The notes under the pieces are model-generated. The model worked only from the letters and a program-made list of their open reading frames with translations, was not told the DNA's origin and searched no databases. A stretch of DNA of 64,000 nucleotides from Sympetrum striolatum (taxonomy: Eukaryota; Arthropoda; Insecta; Odonata; Libellulidae): positions 33,761,393 to 33,825,392 of the forward strand of contig OX388350.1 in NCBI GenBank assembly GCA_947579665.1, read 5' to 3'. Positions 52,622-63,947 of this stretch are shown here, in pieces. A program made the translations under genes and the position numbers. Numbering within the stretch: position 1 is the stretch's first letter; every line of letters begins with the position of its first letter.

Positions 52622-55150
52622 TTACCTTTATTTTCCACATTTAATAAAATTCTAAGCGAAAAAACAACGAAAACGGATAATTTTAGCGAAAATTCAATTT
52701 TTTTCCATAATTTTGCCATTATTTCCCACATTTAATCAAATTCTAAGCGAAAAAAGCAACGAAAATGGATAATTTTAGCAAAAATTCAATTTTTTTCCTC
52801 AATTTTGCCTTTATTTCCCACATTTAAAAAAATTCTAAATGAAAAAAGCAACGAAAACGGATAATTTTAGCGAAAATTCAATTTTTTCCTCAATTTATCC
52901 TTTATTTCCCACATTTAATCAAATTCTAAGCGAAAAAAGCAAGTAAAACTGATAATTTAAGCAAAAATTCAATATTTTTCCTCAATTTTGCCATTATTTC
53001 CCACATTTAATCAAATTCTAAGCGAACAAAGCAACGAAAACGGATAATTTAGCAAAAATTCAATTTTTTTCCTCAATTTTGCCTTTATTTCCCACATTAA
53101 ATAAAATTCTATGCGAAAAAAGCAACGAAAACGGAGAATTTTAGCGAAAATTCAATTTTTTTCCATAATTTTGCCTTTATTTCCCACATTTATTCAAATT
53201 CTAAGCGAGAAAAGCAACGAAAATGGATAATTTTGGCAAAAATTCAATTTTTTTCCTCAATTTTGCCTTTAATTCCCAAATTTTTTATAAAATTCTTAGC
53301 GAAAAGAGCAAACAAAACGGATAATTTTAGCGAAAATTCAATTTTTTACTGAATTATTCCATTATTTCCCACATTTAATAAAATTATAATCGAAAAAAGC
53401 AACGAAAACGGATAATTTTAGCGAAAATTCAATTTTTTTCCTCAATTTTGCCATTATTTCCCACATTTAATCAAATTCTAAGCGAAAAAAGCAACGAAAA
53501 TGGATAATTGTAGCAAGAATTCAATTTTTTTCCTCAATTTTGCCTTTATTTCCCACATTTAATCAAATTCTAAGCGAAAAAAGCAACGAAAACGGATAAT
53601 TTTAGCGATAATTCAATTGTTTTTGTCAATTTTGCCTTTATTTCCCACATTTAATCAAAATCTAAGCGAGAAAAGCAACGAAAACGGATAATTTTAGTGA
53701 AAATTCAATTTTTTCCTCAATTTTGCCTTTATTTCCCACATTTAATAAAATTCTAAGCGAAAAAAGCTTCGAAAACGGATAATTTTACAGAAAATTCAAT
53801 TTTTTTCCTCAATTTTGCCTTTTTTCCCACAATTAATCAAATTCAAAGCGAAAAAAGCATCGAAAACGGATAATTTTAGAGAAAATTCAATTTTTTTCCT
53901 CAATTTTGCCTTTTTCCCACATTTAATCAAATTCTAAGCGAAAAAAGCAACGAAAATGGATAATTTTAGCAAAAATTCAATTTTTTTACTCTATTTTGCC
54001 TTTATATCCCATATTTTAAAAATTCTAAATGAAAAAAGCAACGAAAACGGATAATGTTAGAGAAAATTCAATTTTATTCCTAAATTTTGTCTTTATTTCC
54101 CACATTTAATCAAATTCTAAGCGAAATAAGCAACGAAAACGGATAATTTTAGCGAAAATTCAATTTTTTTCCTCAATTTTGCCTTTTTTTCCACATTTAA
54201 TCAAATTCTAAGCGAAAAAAGCAACGAAATGGATAATTTTAGAGAAAATTCAATTTTTTCCTCAATTTTGCCTTTATTTCCCACATTTAATCAAATTCTA
54301 AGCGAAAAAAGCAACGAAAACGGATAATTTTAGCAAAAATTCAATTTTTTTCCTCAATTTTGCCTTTATGTCCCACATTTAATCAAATTCTAAGCGATAA
54401 AAGCAACGAAAACGGATAATTTTAGCGAAAATTCAATTTTTTTCCTCAATTTTGCCTTTATTTCCCACATTTAATAAAATTCTAAGCAAACAAAGCAACG
54501 AAAACGGATAATTTTAGCAAAAATTCAATTTTTTTTCCTCAATTTTGCATTTATTTCCCACATTTAATCAAATTCTAAGCGAAAAAAGCAACGAAAACGG
54601 AAAATTTTAGCAAAAATTCAATTTTTTTCCTCAATTTTACCTTTATTTTCCACATTTAATAAAATTCTAAGCGAAAAAACAACGAAAACGGATAATTTTA
54701 GCGAAAATTCAATTTTTTTCCATAATTTTGCCATTATTTCCCACATTTAATCAAATTCTAAGCGAAAAAAGCAACGAAAATGGATAATTTTAGCAAAAAT
54801 TCAATTTTTTTCCTCAATTTTGCCTTTATTTCCCACATTTAAAAGAATTCTAAATGAAAAAAGCAACGAAAACGGATAATTTTAGCAAAAATTCAATTTT
54901 TTCCATAATTTTGCCTTTATTTCCCACATTTATTCAAATTCTAAGCGAGAAAAGCAACGAAAATGGATAATTTTGGCAAAAATTCAATTTTTTTCCTCAA
55001 TTTTGCCTTTAATTCCCAAATTTTTTATAAAATTCTTAGCGGAAAGAGCAAACAAAACGGATAATTTTAGCGAAAATTCAATTTTTTACTGAATTTTGCC
55101 ATTATTTCCCACATTTAATCAAATTCTTAGCGAAAAAAGCAACGAAAACG

Positions 55151-57539
55151 GATAATTTTAGCGAAAATTCAATTTTTTCCCTCAATTTTGCCTTTATTTC
55201 CCACATTTAATAAAATTATAAGCGGAAAAAGCAACGAAAACGGATAATTTCTTCGAAAATTCAGTTTTTTCCCTCAATTTTGCCTTTATTTCCCACATTT
55301 AATAAAATTCTAAGCGAAAAAAGCAACGAAATCGGATAATTTTAGCGAAAATTCAATTTTTTTCCTGAATTTTGCCTTTATTTCACACATTTAATCAAAC
55401 TATGAGCAAAATAAGCAACGAAAACGGATAATTTTAGCGAAAATTCAATTTTTTTCCTAAATTTTGCCTTTATTTCCCACATTTTATCAAATTATGAGCG
55501 AAAAAAGCAAGTAAAACTGATAATTTAAGCAAAAATTCAATATTTTTCCTCAATTTTTCCATTATTTCCCACTTTTAATCAAATTCTAAGCGAAAAAAGC
55601 AACGAAAACGGATAATTTTAGCAAAAATTCAATTTTTATTCCTCAATTTTGCATTTATTTCCCACATTTAATCAAATTCTAAGCGAAAAAAGCAACGAAA
55701 ACGGATAATTTTAGCAAAAATTCAATTTTTTCCTCAATTTTGCCTTTATTTCCCACATTAAATAAAATTCTAAGCGAAAAAAGCAACGAAAACGGATAAT
55801 TTTAGCGAAAATTTATTTTTCCCCTCCCTTTTGCCTTTATTTCCCACATTTAATCCAATTATAAGCGAAAAAAGCAACGAAAACGCATATTTTGAGCAAA
55901 AATTAAATTTTTCTCCTGAATTTTGCCTTTATTTCACACATTTAATCAAACTATGAGCAAAATAAGCAACGAAAACGGATAATTTTAGCGAAAATTCAAT
56001 TTTTTTCCTAAATTTTGCCTTTATTTCCCACATTTTATCAAATTATGAGCGAAAAAAGCAAGTAAAACTGATAATTTAAGCAAAAATTCAATATTTTTCC
56101 TCAATTTTGCCTTTATTTCTCCACATTAAACAAAATTCTAAGCGAAAAAAGCAACGAAAACGGAGAATTTTAGCGAAAATTCAATTTTTTTCCATAATTT
56201 TGCCTTTATTTCCCACATTTAATCAAATTCTAAGCGAGAAAAGCAACGAAAATGGATAATTTTGGCAAAAATTCAATTTTTTTCCTCAATTTTGCCTTTA
56301 ATTCCCAAATATTTTATAAAATTCTTAGCGAAAAGAGCAAGCAAAACGGATAATTTTAGCGAAAATTCAATTTTTTACTGAATTTTGCCATTATTTCCCA
56401 CATTTAATCAAATTCTTAGCGAAAAAAGCAACGAAAACGGATAATTTTAGCGAAAATTCAATTTTTTTCCTCAATTTTGCCTTTATTTCCCACATTTAAT
56501 AAAATTATAAGCGGAAAAAGCAACGAAAACGGATAATATCTTCGAAAATTCAGTTTTTTCCCTCAATTTTGCCTTTATTTCCCACATTTAATAAAATTCT
56601 AAGCGAAAAAAGCAACGAAAACGGATAATTTTAGCGAAAATTCAATTTTTTTCCTCAATTTTGCCATTATTTCCCACATTTAATCAAATTCTAAGCGAAA
56701 AAAGAAAGAAAACGGATAATTGTAGTGAAAATTCAATTTTTTTCCTCAATTTTGCCTTTATTTCCCACATTTAATAAAATTCTAAGCGAAAAAAGCAACG
56801 AAAACGGATAATTTTAGCGAAAATTCAATTTTTTTCCTCAATTTTGCCATGATTTCCCACATTTAATCAAATTCTAAGCGAAAAAAGCAACGAAAACGGA
56901 TAATTGTAGCAAGAATTCAATTTTTTTCCTCAATTTTGCCTTTATTTCCCACATTTAATCAAATTCTAAGCGAAAAAAGCAACGAAAACGGATAATTTTA
57001 GCGATAATTCAATTTTTTTTATCAATTTTGACTTTATTTCCCACATTTAATCAAAATCTAAGCGAGAAAAGCAACGAAAACGGATAATTTTAGTGAAAAT
57101 TCAATTTTTTTCCTCAATTTTGCCTTTATTTCCCACATTTAATAAAATTCTAAGCGAAAAAAGCTTCGAAAACGGATAATTTTACAGAAAATTCAATTTT
57201 TTTCCTCAATTTTGCCTTTTTTCCCCACAATTAATCAAATTCAAAGCGAAAAAAGCATCGAAAACGGATAATTTTAGAGAAAATTCAATTTTTTTCCTCA
57301 ATTTTGCCTTTTTCCCACATTTAATCAAATTCTTAGCGAAAAAAGCAACGAAAATGGATAATTTTAGCAAAAATTCAATTTTTTTACTCTATTTTGCCTT
57401 TATTTCCCACATTTAAAAAATTCTAAATGAAAAAAGCAACGAAAACGGATAATGTTAGAGAAAATTCAATTTTATTCCTAAATTTTGCCTTTATTTCCCA
57501 CATTTAATCAAATTCTAAGCGAAATAAGCAACGAAAACG
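55151..57539. repeat. 2,389-bp tandem duplication, copy 1
   Basis: GATAATTTTAGCG before TTTTTTCCCTC occurs at 55,151 and 57,540, and CCCCTCCC at 55,821 and 58,210, both 2,389 bp apart or about 26 monomers. The unit includes the CCCCTCCC cassette, so the cassette was in place before duplication. Confidence 0.88.
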
Positions 57540-59928
57540 GATAATTTTAGCGAAAATTCAATTTTTTCCCTCAATTTTGCCTTTATTTCCCACATTTAAT
57601 AAAATTATAAGCGGAAAAAGCAACGAAAACGGATAATTTCTTCGAAAATTCAGTTTTTTCCCTCAATTTTGCCTTTATTTCCCACATTTAATAAAATTCT
57701 AAGCGAAAAAAGCAACGAAATCGGATAATTTTAGCGAAAATTCAATTTTTTTCCTGAATTTTGCCTTTATTTCACACATTTAATCAAACTATGAGCAAAA
57801 TAAGCAACGAAAACGGATAATTTTAGCGAAAATTCAATTTTTTTCCTAAATTTTGCCTTTATTTCCCACATTTTATCAAATTATGAGCGAAAAAAGCAAG
57901 TAAAACTGATAATTTAAGCAAAAATTCAATATTTTTCCTCAATTTTTCCATTATTTCCCACTTTTAATCAAATTCTAAGCGAAAAAAGCAACGAAAACGG
58001 ATAATTTTAGCAAAAATTCAATTTTTATTCCTCAATTTTGCATTTATTTCCCACATTTAATCAAATTCTAAGCGAAAAAAGCAACGAAAACGGATAATTT
58101 TAGCAAAAATTCAATTTTTTCCTCAATTTTGCCTTTATTTCCCACATTAAATAAAATTCTAAGCGAAAAAAGCAACGAAAACGGATAATTTTAGCGAAAA
58201 TTTATTTTTCCCCTCCCTTTTGCCTTTATTTCCCACATTTAATCCAATTATAAGCGAAAAAAGCAACGAAAACGCATATTTTGAGCAAAAATTAAATTTT
58301 TCTCCTGAATTTTGCCTTTATTTCACACATTTAATCAAACTATGAGCAAAATAAGCAACGAAAACGGATAATTTTAGCGAAAATTCAATTTTTTTCCTAA
58401 ATTTTGCCTTTATTTCCCACATTTTATCAAATTATGAGCGAAAAAAGCAAGTAAAACTGATAATTTAAGCAAAAATTCAATATTTTTCCTCAATTTAGCC
58501 TTTATTTCTCCACATTAAACAAAATTCTAAGCGAAAAAAGCAACGAAAACGGAGAATTTTAGCGAAAATTCAATTTTTTTCCATAATTTTGCCTTTATTT
58601 CCCACATTTAATCAAATTCTAAGCGAGAAAAGCAACGAAAATGGATAATTTTGGCAAAAATTCAATTTTTTTCCTCAATTTTGCCTTTAATTCCCAAATA
58701 TTTTATAAAATTCTTAGCGAAAAGAGCAAGCAAAACGGATAATTTTAGCGAAAATTCAATTTTTTACTGAATTTTGCCATTATTTCCCACATTTAATCAA
58801 ATTCTTAGCGAAAAAAGCAACGAAAACGGATAATTTTAGCGAAAATTCAATTTTTTTCCTCAATTTTGCCTTTATTTCCCACATTTAATAAAATTATAAG
58901 CGGAAAAAGCAACGAAAACGGATAATATCTTCGAAAATTCAGTTTTTTCCCTCAATTTTGCCTTTATTTCCCACATTTAATAAAATTCTAAGCGAAAAAA
59001 GCAACGAAAACGGATAATTTTAGCGAAAATTCAATTTTTTTCCTCAATTTTGCCATTATTTCCCACATTTAATCAAATTCTAAGCGAAAAAAGAAAGAAA
59101 ACGGATAATTGTAGCGAAAATTCAATTTTTTTCCTCAATTTTGCCTTTATTTCCCACATTTAATAAAATTCTAAGCGAAAAAAGCAACGAAAACGGATAA
59201 TTTTAGCGAAAATTCAATTTTTTTCCTCAATTTTGCCATGATTTCCCACATTTAATCAAATTCTAAGCGAAAAAAGCAACGAAAACGGATAATTGTAGCA
59301 AGAATTCAATTTTTTTCCTCAATTTTGCCTTTATTTCCCACATTTAATCAAATTCTAAGCGAAAAAAGCAACGAAAACGGATAATTTTAGCGATAATTCA
59401 ATTTTTTTTATCAATTTTGACTTTATTTCCCACATTTAATCAAAATCTAAGCGAGAAAAGCAACGAAAACGGATAATTTTAGTGAAAATTCAATTTTTTT
59501 CCTCAATTTTGCCTTTATTTCCCACATTTAATAAAATTCTAAGCGAAAAAAGCTTCGAAAACGGATAATTTTACAGAAAATTCAATTTTTTTCCTCAATT
59601 TTGCCATTTTTCCCCACAATTAATCAAATTCAAAGCGAAAAAAGCATCGAAAACGGATAATTTTAGAGAAAATTCAATTTTTTTCCTCAATTTTGCCTTT
59701 TTCCCACATTTAATCAAATTCTTAGCGAAAAAAGCAACGAAAATGGATAATTTTAGCAAAAATTCAATTTTTTTACTCTATTTTGCCTTTATTTCCCACA
59801 TTTAAAAAATTCTAAATGAAAAAAGCAACGAAAACGGATAATGTTAGAGAAAATTCAATTTTATTCCTAAATTTTGCCTTTATTTCCCACATTTAATCAA
59901 ATTCTAAGCGAAATAAGCAACGAAAACG
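57540..59928. repeat. 2,389-bp tandem duplication, copy 2
   Basis: This has the same order as the preceding 2,389 bp, with few changes, such as CAATTTAGCC near 58,492 in place of CAATTTTGCC and GCCATTTTTCCCC near 59,603. After about 59,929 the order changes to a TTTCCTTAATTTTGCC monomer. Confidence 0.88.
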
Positions 59929-62789
59929 GATAATTTTAGCGAAAATTCAATTTTTTTCCTTAATTTTGCCTTTTTTTCCCACATTTAATCAAATTCTAAG
60001 CGAAAAAAGCAACGAAAATGGATAATTTTAGAGAAAATTCAATTTTTTTCCTCAATTTTGCCTTTATTTCCCACATTTAATCAAATTCTAAGCGAAAAAA
60101 GCAACGAAAACGGATAATTTTAGCAAAAATTCAATTTTTTTCCTCAATTTTGCCTTTATGTCCCACATTTAATCAAATTCTAAGCGATAAAAGCAACGAA
60201 AACGGATAATTTTCGCGAAAATTCAATTTTTTTCCTCAATTTTGCCTTTATTTCCCACATTTAATAAAATTCTAAGCAAACAAAGCAACGAAAACGGATA
60301 ATTTTAGCAAAAATTAAATTTTTTTTCCTCAATTTTGCATTTATTTCCCACATTTAATCAAATTCTAAGCGAAAAAAGCAACGAAAACGGAAAATTTTAG
60401 CAAAAATTCAATTTTTTTCCTCAATTTTACCTTTATTTTCCACATTTAATAATATTCTAAGCGAAAAAACAACGAAAACGGATAATTTTAGCGAAAATTC
60501 AATTTTTTTCCCGAATTTTGCCTTTATTTCCCACATTTAATTAAATTCTAAGCGAAAAAAGCAACGAAAGCGGATAATTTTAGCGAAAATTTAATTTTTT
60601 TCCTCAATTTTGCCTTTAGTTCCCACATTTAATAAAATTCTAAGCGAAAAAAGCAACGAAAACGGATAATTTTAGCGAAAATTTATTTTTCCCCTCCCTT
60701 TTGCCTTTATTTCCCACATTTAATCCAATTATAAGCGAAAAAAGCAACGAAAACGCATATTTTGAGCAAAAATTAAATTTTTCTCCTGAATTTTGCCTTT
60801 ATTTCACACATTTAATCAAACTATGAGCAAAATAAGCAACGAAAACGGATAATTTTAGCGAAAATTCAATTTTTTTCCTAAATTTTGCCTTTATTTCCCA
60901 CATTTTATCAAATTATGAGCGAAAAAAGCAAGTTAAACTGATAATTTAAGCAAAAATTCAATATTTTTCCTCAATTTTGCCATTATTTCCCACATTTAAT
61001 CAAATTCTAAGCGAAAAAAGCAACGAAAACGGATAATTTTAGCAAAAATTCAATTTTTTTCCTCAATTTTGCCTTTATTTCCCACATTTTATAAAATTCT
61101 AAGCGAAAAAAGCAACGAAAACGGATAATTGTAGCAAGAATTCAATTTTTTTCCTCAATTTTGCCTTTATTTCCCACATTTAATCAAATTCTAAGCGAAA
61201 AAGGCAACGAAAACGGATAATTTTAGCAAAAATTCAATTTTTTTCCTCAATTTTGCCTTTATTTCCCACATTTAATAAAATTCTAAGCGAAAAAAGCAAC
61301 GAAAACGGATAATTATAGCAAGAATTCAATTTTTTTCCTCAATTTTGCCTTTATTTCCCACATTTAATCAAATTCTAAGCGAAAAAGGCAACGAAAACGT
61401 ATAATTTTAGCGAAAATTCAATTTTTTTCCTCTATTTTTCCTTTATTTCCCACATTTAAAAAATTCTAAATGAAAAAAGCAACGAAAACGGATAATTTTA
61501 GCGAAAATTCAATTTTTTTCCTCTATTTTTCCTTTATTTCCCACATTTAAAAAATTCTAAATGAAAAAAGCAACGAAAACGGATAATTTTAGCGAAAATT
61601 CAATTTTTTTCCTCAATTTTGCCTTTTTTTCCCAAATTTAATCAAATTCTAAGCGAAAAAAGCAACGAAAATGGATAATTTTAGAGAAAATTCAATTTCT
61701 TTCCTCAATTTTGCCTTTATTTCCAACATTTAATCAAATTCTAAGCGAAAAAAGCAACGAAAACGGATAATTTTAGCGAAAATTCAATTTTTTCCTCAAT
61801 TTTGCCTTTATTTCCCACATTTAATCAAATTGTAAGCGAAATAAGCAACGAAAATGGATAATTTTAGAGAAAATTCAATTTCTTTCCTCAATTTTGCCTT
61901 TATTTCCAACATTTAATCAAATTCTAAGCGAAAAAAGCAACGAAAACGGATAATTTTAGCGAAAATTCAATTTTTTTCCTCAATTTTGCCTTTATTTCCC
62001 ACATTTAATCAAATTGTAAGCGAAATAAGCAACGAAAATGGATAATTTTAGAGAAAATTCAATTTTTTTCCTCAATTTTGCCTTTATTTCCCACATTTAA
62101 TCAAATTCTAAGCGAAAAAAGCAACGAAAACGGATAATTTTAGCGATAATTCAATTTTTTTTTGTCAATTTTGCCTTTATTTCGCACATTTAATCAAAAT
62201 CTAAGCGAGAAAAGCAACGAAAACGGATAATTTTAGTGAAAATTCAATTTTTTTCCTCAATTTTGCCTTTATTTCCCACATTTAATAAAATTCTAAGCGA
62301 AAAAAGCTTCGAAAACGGATAATTTTACAGAAAATTCAATTTTTTTCCTCAATTTTGCCTTTTTTCCCACAATTAATCAAATTCAAAGCGAAAAAAGCAT
62401 CGAAAACGGATAATTTTAGAGAAAATTCAATTTTTTTCCTCAATTTTGCCTTTTTCCCACATTTAATCAAATTCTAAGCGAAAAAAGCAACGAAAATGGA
62501 TAATTTTAGCAAAAATTCAATTTTTTTACTCTATTTTGCCTTTATTTCCCACATTTAAAAAATTCTAAATGAAAAAAGCAACGAAAACGGATAATGTTAG
62601 AGAAAATTCAATTTTATTCCTAAATTTTGCCTTTATTTCCCACATTTTATCAAATTCTAAGCGAAAAAAGCAACGAAAATGGATAATTTTAGCGAAAATT
62701 CAATTTTTTTCCTCAATTTTGCCTTTATTTCCCACATTTAATCAAAATCTAAGCGAAAAAAACTACGAAAACGGATAATTTTAGCGAAA
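59929..62789. repeat. Right tail of the array with short local duplications
   Basis: Monomers here resemble parts of S1 (TTTATGTCCC, GCAAACAAAGC, AATTTTACC) followed by another CCCCTCCC cassette near 60,660-60,960. Two small tandem duplications are visible. A monomer with TCCTCTATTTTTCC and TTTAAAAAATTCTAAATG occurs twice in a row near 61,410-61,590. A dimer with AATTTCTTTCC and TTTCCAACATTT, then AAATTGTAAGCGAAATAAGC, occurs twice at about 61,685-62,050 with a period of 183 bp. Confidence 0.75.
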
Positions 62790-63038
62790 ATTCAATTTTT
62801 TTCTCAATTTTGCATCTCTTTCTCACATTTATCCAAATTCTAAACGCAAAAAGCAACTAAAACGGATAATGTTTGCGAAAATTCAATTTTTTTCCTCAAT
62901 TTTGCCATTATTTCCCACATTTAATCACATTATGAGCGAAAAAAGCAACGTTAAACGGATAATTTTAGCGATAATTCAATTTTTTTTTGTCAATTTTGCC
63001 TTTATCTCCCACATTTAATCAAAATCTAAGCGAAAAAA
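62790..63038. repeat. Terminal GCATCTC cassette and array edge
   Basis: The last monomers are the recurrent series GCATCTCTTTCTCAC with AAACGCAAAAAGC, then GCCATT with CACATTATGAGCG and AACGTTAAACGG, then GCGATAATTC with TTTGTC and CAAAATCTAAGCG. In other copies the last is followed by GAGAAAAGCAACG. Here it breaks off after AAGCGAAAAAA into unrelated sequence (TCTGATGTGG). The edge monomers are not visibly degenerate. Confidence 0.85.
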
Positions 63039-63237
63039 TCTGATGTGGCCAGCACATGACTTTCTCCATATATAAGATGTAAATATTTATCTAAGACAGT
63101 AATTTCGAACTCTATATTCCATCTAAACTTGGAAGATGAGTGATTAATTTATATATTATTATCTTTTACGTCTCAAACATTATAAATAATGTTTAATAAA
63201 GATGAATTTGACCTTGCGCCCATAGAGCCCAGAGCAT
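63039..63237. other. Unique flanking sequence, no gene seen
   Basis: About 200 bp outside the satellite with no monomer similarity and no open frame of note. A small perfect inverted repeat CATTAT-aa-ATAATG lies at 63,178-63,191. Nothing here identifies the locus. Confidence 0.7.
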
Positions 63238-63554
63238 CCACAAAGTACATAATCAGCAACTTCCGGTTTATCAGTATTTCATGAATAACTCTTAAACAAT
63301 CAGTGATACAAAAATATGTTTCATACAAAAGTTATAGTAAATTTAATTTTCTAAAACATTTGTAAATAATAGTATATACCTAAATATCATATTTATGGAG
63401 ATATTTTGAAAACCGGAAATGAGCTTTGAAGAATGAAGCTCAACTTCAGGTTGCCCGATTTACTCCAAAAACTAATCAACTCTAAAGACTGTAATAGAAG
63501 TACTACATATGAAATTTGGTGTTGATCCAACAAATAGTTTTCATGTTAGAGCGC
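63238..63554. repeat. 317-bp flanking repeat, copy 1
   Basis: This starts at CCACAAAGTACATAATCA. The sequence recurs 317 bp downstream, with the same offset for TATGGAGATATTTTG (63,394 and 63,711). It contains AACTTCCGGTTTATCAG, ACAAAAATATGTT, ACAAAAGTTATAGTAAAT and a hairpin. No coding potential was seen. It is probably a member of an interspersed or microsatellite-associated repeat family, but I do not recognise the family. Confidence 0.85.
63412..63451. other. Imperfect hairpin in 317-bp repeat copy 1
   Basis: The arms ACCGGAA and TTCAGGT pair with one mismatch, and GAGCTTTG and TGAAGCTC pair with two G-T wobbles, around an AAGAA loop. It is the degraded counterpart of the stronger hairpin in copy 2. 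Confidence 0.65.
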
Positions 63555-63871
63555 CCACAAAGTACATAATCATCTTCTTCTGGTTTATCAGTATTTCACG
63601 AATAACTCCTAATCGACCGGTTATACAAAAATATGTTAAATACAAAAGTTATAGTAAATTACAGTATCTAAAACTTTTATAAGGAATACAATATACGTAT
63701 ATATCATATTTATGGAGATATTTTGAAAACCGGAAATGAGCTTTAATGAATAAAGCTCGACTTCCGGTTGACCGATGTACTCCAAAAACTAATCATCTCT
63801 GACAGCACACACCACAGTACTATATATGAAGTTTGATATTGATACTACTAATAGTTTTCACGTTAGAGCGC
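63555..63871. repeat. 317-bp flanking repeat, copy 2
   Basis: This is a tandem, diverged copy of the preceding unit. It ends at TTAGAGCGCCCAC, the same junction motif found at the start of this copy (63,545-63,558), and then passes directly into a CA microsatellite. Divergence from copy 1 is much greater than between satellite blocks, so this duplication is older. Confidence 0.85.
63729..63768. other. Hairpin in 317-bp repeat copy 2
   Basis: Perfect arms ACCGGAA with TTCCGGT (7 bp) and GAGCTTTA with TAAAGCTC (8 bp) are separated by a small 2x3 internal loop and closed by a 5-base ATGAA loop. This palindrome may be a structural feature of the repeat family. There is no U tract, so it is not a bacterial-type terminator. 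Confidence 0.8.
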
Positions 63872-63878
63872 CCACTAT

Positions 63879-63884
63879 CACACA

Positions 63885-63947
<63 letters not shown>

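Larger units (their letters stand above)
46551..57539. repeat. 8.4-kb higher-order unit, copy 2 (S2), expanded
   Basis: This copy keeps the S1 order but is longer. One added monomer lies near 48,830-48,920 (AATTTTACC with GCGATAAAAGC). A 2,383-bp tandem duplication doubles 47.86-50.24 kb. A four-monomer CCCCTCCC cassette is inserted near 55,800-56,160. These three additions account for the growth in offset from S1: 8,351, then 8,443, then 10,826 (43,398 to 54,224), then 11,189 bp (45,995 to 57,184). Confidence 0.8.
36041..63038. repeat. 92-bp satellite array, right contig
   Basis: About 290 monomers of the same family and orientation as in the left contig, arranged in a different higher-order pattern. 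Common right-half variants are TTTTTTACTGAATTTTGCC, TTATAAGCGG with TTTCTTCG, CAAAGCG with GCATCG, CGAAATGGATAA, TTTAGGTCCCAC and the CCCCTCCC cassette. The array ends within a monomer at about 63,038. Confidence 0.97.

Noticed and set aside
1..63038. CRISPR array
   Set aside because: The repeats are contiguous 92-bp monomers with related sequence throughout. There are no short identical repeats separated by unique spacers and no cas genes.
1..63038. Telomeric repeats
   Set aside because: No runs of TTAGG, TTAGGG or similar are present. The unit is 92 bp and complex.
1..63038. Inverted (head-to-head) monomers
   Set aside because: I looked for a change of orientation and found none. The complement of the consensus does not appear as a monomer on the plus strand.
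63178..63191. Short inverted repeat CATTAT-aa-ATAATG as a regulatory site
   Set aside because: It is only 14 bp in AT-rich sequence, with no neighbouring gene. It is expected by chance.
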